The notes beneath the pieces are model-generated. The model worked only from the letters and a program-made list of their open reading frames with translations, was not told where the DNA came from and did no database searches. Position numbers and translations under genes: made by a program. Shown here in pieces: positions 58,501 to 64,000 of a stretch of DNA of 64,000 bases. The first letter of the stretch is position 1, and each line of letters begins with the position of its first letter. The stretch comes from Rhizophagus clarus (Eukaryota; Glomeromycota; Glomeromycetes; Glomerales; Glomeraceae): the NCBI GenBank assembly GCA_015698045.1, contig BLAL01000261.1:682001-746000 (forward strand), in the 5' to 3' direction.

Positions 58501-61125
58501 CTATCGTATATTGTGCAGAACATTTTCAACAAAATTTCCAAAATTGGACTAGTGGTAATTATTATATTTATCCAAAATACTCAGCCTTTATGTCATGATA
58601 ATGTTATAATGGACGTTTTCAGTTATAATAAATTTTATAATATTATTGCAGAAGTCAGTTATAAAGCGAATCGGATTGATGGAAATTTGATTGTTTATGA
58701 TAATCAAAATACAATCGTGGAAATGGAAAAATTAGACAGCCCAAAAAACGTTACTGTGGAATTTATAAATAAAGTATAATAATTTTATTTTTATCATAAG
58801 TTTCAATTTAATTATTTTTAAATTATATATATTATTAATTTTAGGTTAAAGAAGATTATAATTTTTATGGAATGACTCAGAATCAAGAAATAAAAGATTA
58901 TACGTTTGTTTTGAACGAAAAGTGTGACAAATGTGAATATGTATGTTATGCAAGACGTTTTCAACAAAATTTTCAAAATTGGACTAGTGGTAATGATAAT
59001 ATTGATAATTGTATTCGAAATATTCAATTATCAGCTCATAATAATACAGAAGATATATTAGAATGGATACCTTATAATAAATTTCATAATATTAAATGTA
59101 TTGCAGAAGGCATGTATAAAGCAAATTGGATTGATGGAACTATAATTGATTGGGATTATTATAATCATAATTGGAAAAGAAAGGATCAAAATATGATTGT
59201 AGAAATGATAAGATTAAATAATCTAAGAAATATTTCATTAGAATTTATAAATAAGGTACGATAAATTTGTTTTATTAAAATTAAATTTTGATTTTTAATA
59301 TTTTATATTTATTATAGATTACTAAAGCTTATGGAATAACTCAGGATCCAGAGTTAAAAGATTATATAATAGTTTTGAATGAAAAGTGTAAAAAATGTGA
59401 CTTTATATGTTATGCAAGACGTTTTCAACAAAATCTTCAAAATTGGACCAGCGGTAATGATGATATTGATAAATTTATCTTAAATACTCAACTTTTGTGT
59501 CATGATAATGTAGAAGAAATAATAGAGTGGATTCCTTATGATAAATTTCATAATATTAAATATATTGCAGAAGGAGGTATAAGGCAAATTGGATTGATGG
59601 AATTATAGTTGATTGGGATTATTTTAACCAAAATTGGAAAAGAAAAGGGCAAAATATAATTGTAGAAATGAAAAGATTAAATAATCCCCAAAACATTGCA
59701 TTAGAATTCATGAAAGAGGTAAAACAAATTTATTTTAAATTAAAGATTTTTAATATACTTTCAATTTAATTTAGTTTTTTGCTAATTCGTAGATTAAAAG
59801 AGGTTATACCAAACTTTATGGAATAACCCAGAATTTAGAAACAGAAAATTATATAATGGTTTTGAATTTTAAATCTAATGAAAGATACTCTGAACAACAA
59901 TTCAAAAATTGTGTTAAAAATATACTTATTCAAGATACTATACTATTATCTTATAATGATATAATAAATACATTAGAATGGATACCTTATAATAAATTTT
60001 ACAATATTAAATATATTGCAAAAGGTGGGTTTGGCAAAGTATATAGAGCAAATTTAATTGATGAAAATTGGAAAAGAATTGATCAAGAAAAGACTGTAGC
60101 TCTGAAAAGTTTAAATAATTCAAAAAATGTCACATTAGAATTTATGAAAGAGGTATGATTTATTTATTATTTACTGAAAATTTAAGAATTTAAATTTATT
60201 AACATTACTATTACATATATTTTTAATATAGATTGTATTACATAATAAAGTAAATAATAATCCATTTATTATTAAATTTTATGGAGTAACTCAAGATCCA
60301 GAGACAAAGAATTATATGATGGTTTTAGAATATGCAGAGGATGGAAGCTTACGGAATTATTTAGATACAAATTTTGATAAATTAAATTTAAAAAGTAAGA
60401 TAAATTATTTATATAATATCGCATCTGGACTTGAAAATATTCATGGAAATGAAATAATTCATCGAGATTTACATATTAATAATATACTAAAAAATCAGGA
60501 AGTTATTCTTATAACAGATATGGGATTATGCAGACCTGCAGATCACAATGCATCAGAAAATACAAAAAATAATATATATGGTGTTTTGCCATATATTGCA
60601 CCTGAAATTCTGCGAGGGCAAAGTTATACTAAAGCTGCAGATATTTACAGTTTCGGTATAGTTATGTATGAAGTAATTTCTGGATTACCTCCATATTATG
60701 ATATATGTCATGACAATAATTTAGCAATAAGAATATGTAAAGGACTTAGACCAACGTTCAGAAATATTAAAGTACCTAAATCAATTGTACATTTAATCAA
60801 AAAATGTTTAGATGCAAATTCACTAAATCGACCAACAGCAATTGAAATTAGAGATAAGTTATGGGAATTTAAATTAGATATTTTAACAGATGCGCAAAAA
60901 CAAATTATTGAAGAAAATAATGATAATTTATCAATTGATAACATATCTTTAACTAGCTCATCATATAAGACACACCCAGGAGCTATTTACACAAGTAGAT
61001 TACTTAATTTTGATAATCTTCCTGAACCAAAAAATTCCGATGATTATTATGAACAAAATGATGATATAATAAGCAACAAATTTTCAGGTATTGATTATTT
61101 AGATTCATCAAAATGGAATTTTTAA
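52177..61125 (+). CDS. TKL kinase gene with 14-fold tandem N-lobe exon array
   Basis: One multi-exon locus with 14 homologous exons and a final kinase exon: U1 52177-52547, U2 54173-54574, U3 54662-55063, U4 55132-55521, U5 55592-56002, U6 56069-56470, U7 56533-56934, U8 57005-57406, U9 57486-57890, U10 57964-58353, U11 58416-58773, U12 58845-59255, U13 59318-59718, U14 59793-60152, last 60232-61125. All introns are GT-AG, 60-90 nt (the first is longer because of an inserted transposon) and phase 0, so exons can be added or skipped without changing frame. Each exon reads: beta 4-5 strip (ITKVYGITQDPETKDYMLVL), a Cys motif CKKCxxxC, NFQNWTSGNDDIDKFIQDTQ, ALEWIPYDKFYNIK, then beta 2-3 and helix C (YKANWIDG..., MKRLNN, ITLEFMNE). 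Intact, it would encode about 2,130 residues. U1, U11 and U13 carry single-base frameshifts as read. Alternatively the last two or three exons form the working kinase and the upstream array is decaying. Confidence 0.75.
52555..54084. mobile_element. 1.53-kb DNA transposon in the first array intron
   Basis: Ends AGGACCCAGAAATATA at 52555 and its inverted complement at 54084 match over about 27 bases with one difference (C versus T). They are flanked by the perfect 8-bp duplication GGTATAAT (52547-52554 and 54085-54092). The target is the 5' splice site of the U1 intron, so both flanks read GAG|GTATAAT-like. No transposase frame is seen. Subterminal TTTGCGTA words occur on both sides. The superfamily is not clear: the 8-bp TSD fits hAT, P or KDZ-type elements, but the termini are not typical for any I know. 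Confidence 0.85.
53150..53680. repeat. mini-exon-like direct repeats inside the transposon
   Basis: Four to five diverged direct copies, each of the form polypyrimidine-AG, then a short block like AACTTGGAATTCGAGACGG (blocks near 53296, 53422, 53527 and 53630), then GTAAGTATTTCT. Copies lie about 85-125 bp apart. They look like short exons with splice sites at both ends; whether they are spliced cannot be told from sequence. Confidence 0.55.
58416..58773 (+). pseudogene. array unit 11, deleted and frameshifted
   Basis: Starts VVINAHGITQDPESKDYIIV and keeps the Cys motif and WTSGN, but the following NDDIDKFIQ segment is shortened (frame break near 58565). The exon is 358 nt, not a multiple of 3; a second frame from about 58570 runs to the donor at 58774 with FIQNTQPLCHDNV and YNKFYNI. 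The VAIK-equivalent lysine is Glu (VEMEKLDS) and the lobe is degraded. Confidence 0.65.
59318..59718 (+). pseudogene. array unit 13, one base lost at the loop position
   Basis: Full unit except that one base is missing in the AEGG/YKAN segment (about 59572-59580), where other units are one base longer, so the frame ends after GIRQIGLMEL. Downstream codons in the other frame match the family to the donor at 59719. Length 401 rather than 402. Confidence 0.7.
59793..61125 (+). CDS. terminal intact TKL kinase (unit 14 plus kinase exon)
   Basis: The only unit with a real nucleotide-binding loop: AKGGFGKVYRA (60018-60050) and VALKSLNN with the catalytic Lys at 60105-60107. Intron 60153-60231 leads to the kinase exon with FYGVTQDPETKNYMMVLEYA, HRDLHINNIL (HRD 60460-60468), DMGLCRP (Asp 60517-60519, Met replacing Phe), GVLPYIAPEILRG and DIYSFGIVMYEVISGLPP. 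Residues for catalysis are all present, so this part is probably an active Ser/Thr-Tyr-like kinase of the TKL type. Its own leader is shortened: it lacks WTSGN and the CKKC motif, although units 1-13 keep both. After the kinase lies a tail rich in Asn/Asp/Ser, ending SSKWNF, stop 61123-61125. Confidence 0.85.
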
Positions 61126-64000
61126 TAAATAAACAGACGAAAATGAGTGGTAAATTTTTTAATATAAACGTGACTTTATATTCATAATTCATATATTTAA
61201 CATGTTTTCTGTTTTAGTGAATGTAAAGATAAGAAAAATAAAAAAAAGTAATCAGTACATTTATTTTTTGTGCTATAATATATGTTTTTTTCTTTTATAT
61301 CACTATAATTTAAAATTCAGTTTAACGTTAACGTTACTTATTATTACTCAATATGACAAATGATTTTTTTTTTGCGTCTCTTTGTATGTGAATATTGTAT
61401 ATATAATTATACTTATACACTATTTGTTTATGTTTTTTTTTATTTATTAAATAAATTGTTACAGTATAACTGTATAACTTAATATAATTTAAGTAAATTT
61501 TCAATTCAGTTATAACTTATAATGGGTATATCTTTAGAATAATTCAATTACTTTTTTACATATTTACTGCGTAAGTCAAGCTTACGATACGATAAATATT
61601 TTAAGTCGTACGACAAATTATAAACATAAGATCGGAAAAATCATTGGTATATACAGTATATATATATTACTTATAAGTAGTATTACATAATAACTAATTT
61701 TTTTTTTTACTTATCGACTTTAGTTATTGACTGAACAAAAAGATTTTTTTTATAAATAGACCTTTAGTAATTAATTTTTCACTTATTGAGCAAAGAATAA
61801 TATTATGTGCTTTATGTAAGTTTATGTTCATGTTTCATAATTATAGATTGCTATTTTTATTAAAATTTAATTGTTTATACATAGAGTACCTTAGTAAGAA
61901 AGTATGAAGTGACTTTACAAACAAAAAGTATATTCATAAGAATAAATTATGAATGAGAAATGATGTTGATGGAATTATGATTGAAATCTTGACAATTTCT
62001 TTAATAATTAAAAGAAGAACGGATTAAATAACTTTGTAATTATATATAATTATTAAAATTATTTCAATATTTGTTAATTGTTTAAAGAATCATTCTTTTA
62101 ACTTTACAAATTTAATTTAAAAGTACAGTCTATGTTTATCTCCTTAGTTAAATGTATATTTATTTTTTATTTTTTTTGCGAAAGGCCTAGTTTATCTAAT
62201 TTTCGAGATTCTCTAGAACGAAATATGTGTGATAAGTACTAAGTAAAGTTCTTGATTTTCATGTTTAGAGGTTGGACCGTTCAAAAAAAATCTCCACATA
62301 AATCCGCGGGTCACCCAAATGAAAGACAGGTCAACTCGACCCGTCAACCCGCTCACCCACCTACCCATGAATCATATAAAAATTATTGCCTAAATTTAAC
62401 TGAATTCATTATGTGTGTAGCATAATTCTTTACAACTTTTATCTATGTGTGTATGTAAGTATATCTAGCTAGAATTTTATTATGACAAAAAATTTATTTT
62501 TGTCACAATTAAGTTTTCTAAAATAAAAATAAAAATAAAAGTAATTGGGATAAACTTTGAAGTAACTTCAAAATTTTACACATTCAATTAAAAAATCCAC
62601 CTAGTAGGAAAATAAATATAATTTTTTTTTTAAAATTGAAAGTTATATGTTCGTTATTTGTACCAGCAAAGCGCTGATCTATAAAAGAAAGTTAAAAAAT
62701 GGTTAATAAATTATTTTTTTGATCTAGTTAGTCTGAATTTCAGAACTCATTTTATCCAATCATTCAATAATAAAATTATGTTTGTTAAAATTAATATACA
62801 GTGTGATAAAGTTAATAAAAAAATGTATAGATTGAAGAACGGTTTTTCCGTAAAAAAAGGCCTCCTTCAAAAATATGGGACAGGTCAACGAAAATGTTTC
62901 TGAGTAGACACCAGGCTTTTCCGTCTTTCCCTTTCTTTGTGTTTGTAGATAAAATTTCTCCCTTTTTTTCAACCTCCTGGCACCTGTACGAGATATTTTT
63001 TGGATACTTTGTTCTTCAGTGGGAATTTTTCACGTGGAGGCGCAGCAGTTTCTCAAAAAGAAAGATACACAAACAAAAAAACCAATAGCTGGTGCGTGCA
63101 GTTTTGGTATAATTGAAAAAGATCTTCAATGCTGCGGTCACAAAATCATGTGGTTAATAAAAATCGCCGATTGAGTAGATCCGGACGAAGATTTTGGAAA
63201 TTCAAGTGACCAGCAGAGGCGTTTCATATTAGGCGTGGAGATACCCTTTGCAAAGTGATAAGGGTAAGGAGTGGAGAAATCGAACGCTCGATGGATAAAA
63301 AAAAAAGAATTCCTCTCTGGAAACGCAAATGACTGGCCTTGACGAAGGGATCTGCTCTTTGTAGGAATGGGCACGTGGAATGGATTTTGGATCCGACAGA
63401 AGGCGCGTTATTGGTATTTGTCAGTTGATTACCCTGGCCGTTTTGACTGGACTGCTGGAGTGTGGGGATGCTTCTGTTGGATTTAAATAATAAATAGATT
63501 TGTATGTGGGAGGGCCGACGATCGATATATAAGAGTATTACTTAAAAAATTGCGAGTCTAAAGAGCCGTAGATTATGTAGTTGCGCATTAAATTTATTGT
63601 TACCCTCACTTACGCCTACGCCGTTTAACCTGTGCGGAACCCCCATTAGATGTTTTAGCTTTTTATTTTCGTCATTTGTATTTTTTTAGATAGGGTACCA
63701 CTTGAAAAACAGTGGCTTTTGTTGTATAGTTGCATTCTTTCGATTTGCTTAAAGCCGCTGTCGTGAACTTTCACAATCAAGTTTTAGGTGTTCAATAAAA
63801 GAGATCAAAAAATAAAAAAAAAAAGTCTTTAGATTATGAATTTTACTAATGCTAAGCTGTCATAGCAGGCTTTTATGTTTAAAAAAATTTAAATATAGTT
63901 GTGATCAGACCATTAATCCCATTTGCATTCTAATTTATAAGGTTAATTAAACACAATTAAAAAAACTACTTTTCAAGACAAAGCCATTTATATTTGAAAA
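61126..64000. other. 3' region, no gene seen, with GC-richer stretch
   Basis: AT-rich to about 62.27 kb. A stretch at 62300-62370 carries repeated GACCCGTCAACCCG / ACCCACCTACCC words. From about 62.87 to 63.8 kb the base composition is clearly more GC-rich than the surroundings, with short ORFs (62894-63088 plus strand, 63138-63374 minus strand) of no recognisable family. Possibly a gene or TE terminus continuing to the right of the window. Confidence 0.45.

Larger units (their letters stand above)
52177..60152 (+). repeat. tandem N-lobe repeat array (14 units)
   Basis: Repeat period is about 465-490 bp (exon about 402 plus intron about 70-90), apart from the first unit, whose intron contains a transposon. 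Unit lengths: U2, U3, U6, U7, U8 402; U4 and U10 390; U5 and U12 411; U9 405; U11 358; U13 401; U14 360. U2 and U3 are nearly identical from 54093 through the first 140 exon bases, with period 489. The unit is a circular permutation of the kinase N-lobe: the exon boundary falls after helix C, so joining two exons rebuilds beta 1-5. Confidence 0.9.

Noticed and set aside
54221-59608. Fourteen separate small genes of about 120 aa each
   Set aside because: Each ORF starts at an internal Met of the YMLVL/YMIVL strip and stops just past a GT donor. Flanking GT-AG introns in phase 0 and homologous residues before the Met show these are exons.
52177-60152. CRISPR-like array
   Set aside because: Units are about 480 bp, protein-coding and intron-separated in a eukaryotic setting; no short identical repeats with unique spacers.
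54866-61192. Minus-strand ORFs opposite the array (for example 54866-55111, 56273-56491, 60708-60944)
   Set aside because: Shadow frames of the AT-rich coding strand; all lie antisense to array exons and lack own motifs.
62894-63374. Two ORFs in the GC-richer end
   Set aside because: No recognisable domain and they run on opposite strands; left as unassigned.

Overview
This window is AT-rich eukaryotic DNA with dense, short GT-AG introns (about 60-170 nt), conserved fungal single-copy genes and expanded lineage-specific families (tyrosine-kinase-like kinases, F-box and SAM-domain proteins, and an ion-transport family with a WD-like N-terminus). That mix strongly suggests an arbuscular mycorrhizal fungus (Glomeromycotina, Rhizophagus-like). 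The assignment rests on family recognition, not on a search.

Bases 1-38.5 kb are a gene-dense core: a Sen1-type helicase (3' part only), nucleoporin Nic96/NUP93, URA3 (OMP decarboxylase), a HUL4-type HECT ubiquitin ligase, an Ime2/MAK-type kinase, an EB1-family microtubule protein, DPM2, an Rxt2-like protein, a Tra2-like splicing factor, an ASXH/DEUBAD protein, an unrecognised nuclear-looking protein, an F-box protein, a Dbp8 DEAD-box helicase, a syntaxin-8-like SNARE and a SET/NAP histone chaperone. Between about 32.3 and 36.4 kb the F-box gene, DBP8 and possibly the SNARE carry a cluster of single-base indels, although flanking genes splice cleanly. This is either local assembly error or local gene decay.

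Bases 38.5-52 kb are an accessory, decayed region. It holds a broken ion-transport-family gene, a broken TKL kinase, a SAM-domain fragment and three DNA transposons with readable ends. One is a hAT element with a perfect 14-bp TIR, a perfect 8-bp target duplication and a transposase-tail remnant. A second hAT-like element (13-bp TIR, perfect 8-bp target duplication) is inserted inside it. The third is a MULE-like element with a 30-bp TIR.

Bases 52.2-61.1 kb hold the most unusual locus. Fourteen tandem phase-0 exons of about 400 nt each encode the Cys-rich leader plus the kinase N-lobe of a Rhizophagus-type TKL kinase, head to tail, and end in one complete kinase. In units 1-13 the glycine-rich loop is deleted; only unit 14, next to the complete C-lobe, retains it. 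Three units (1, 11, 13) contain frameshifts. Unit 2 looks like an unequal-exchange chimera of units 3 and 1. A 1.5-kb transposon with its own target duplication sits in the first intron. The locus reads as a recently and still evolving concatemer of kinase N-lobes. Bases 61.1-64 kb contain no gene I can support, only a GC-richer stretch at about 62.3-63.8 kb.
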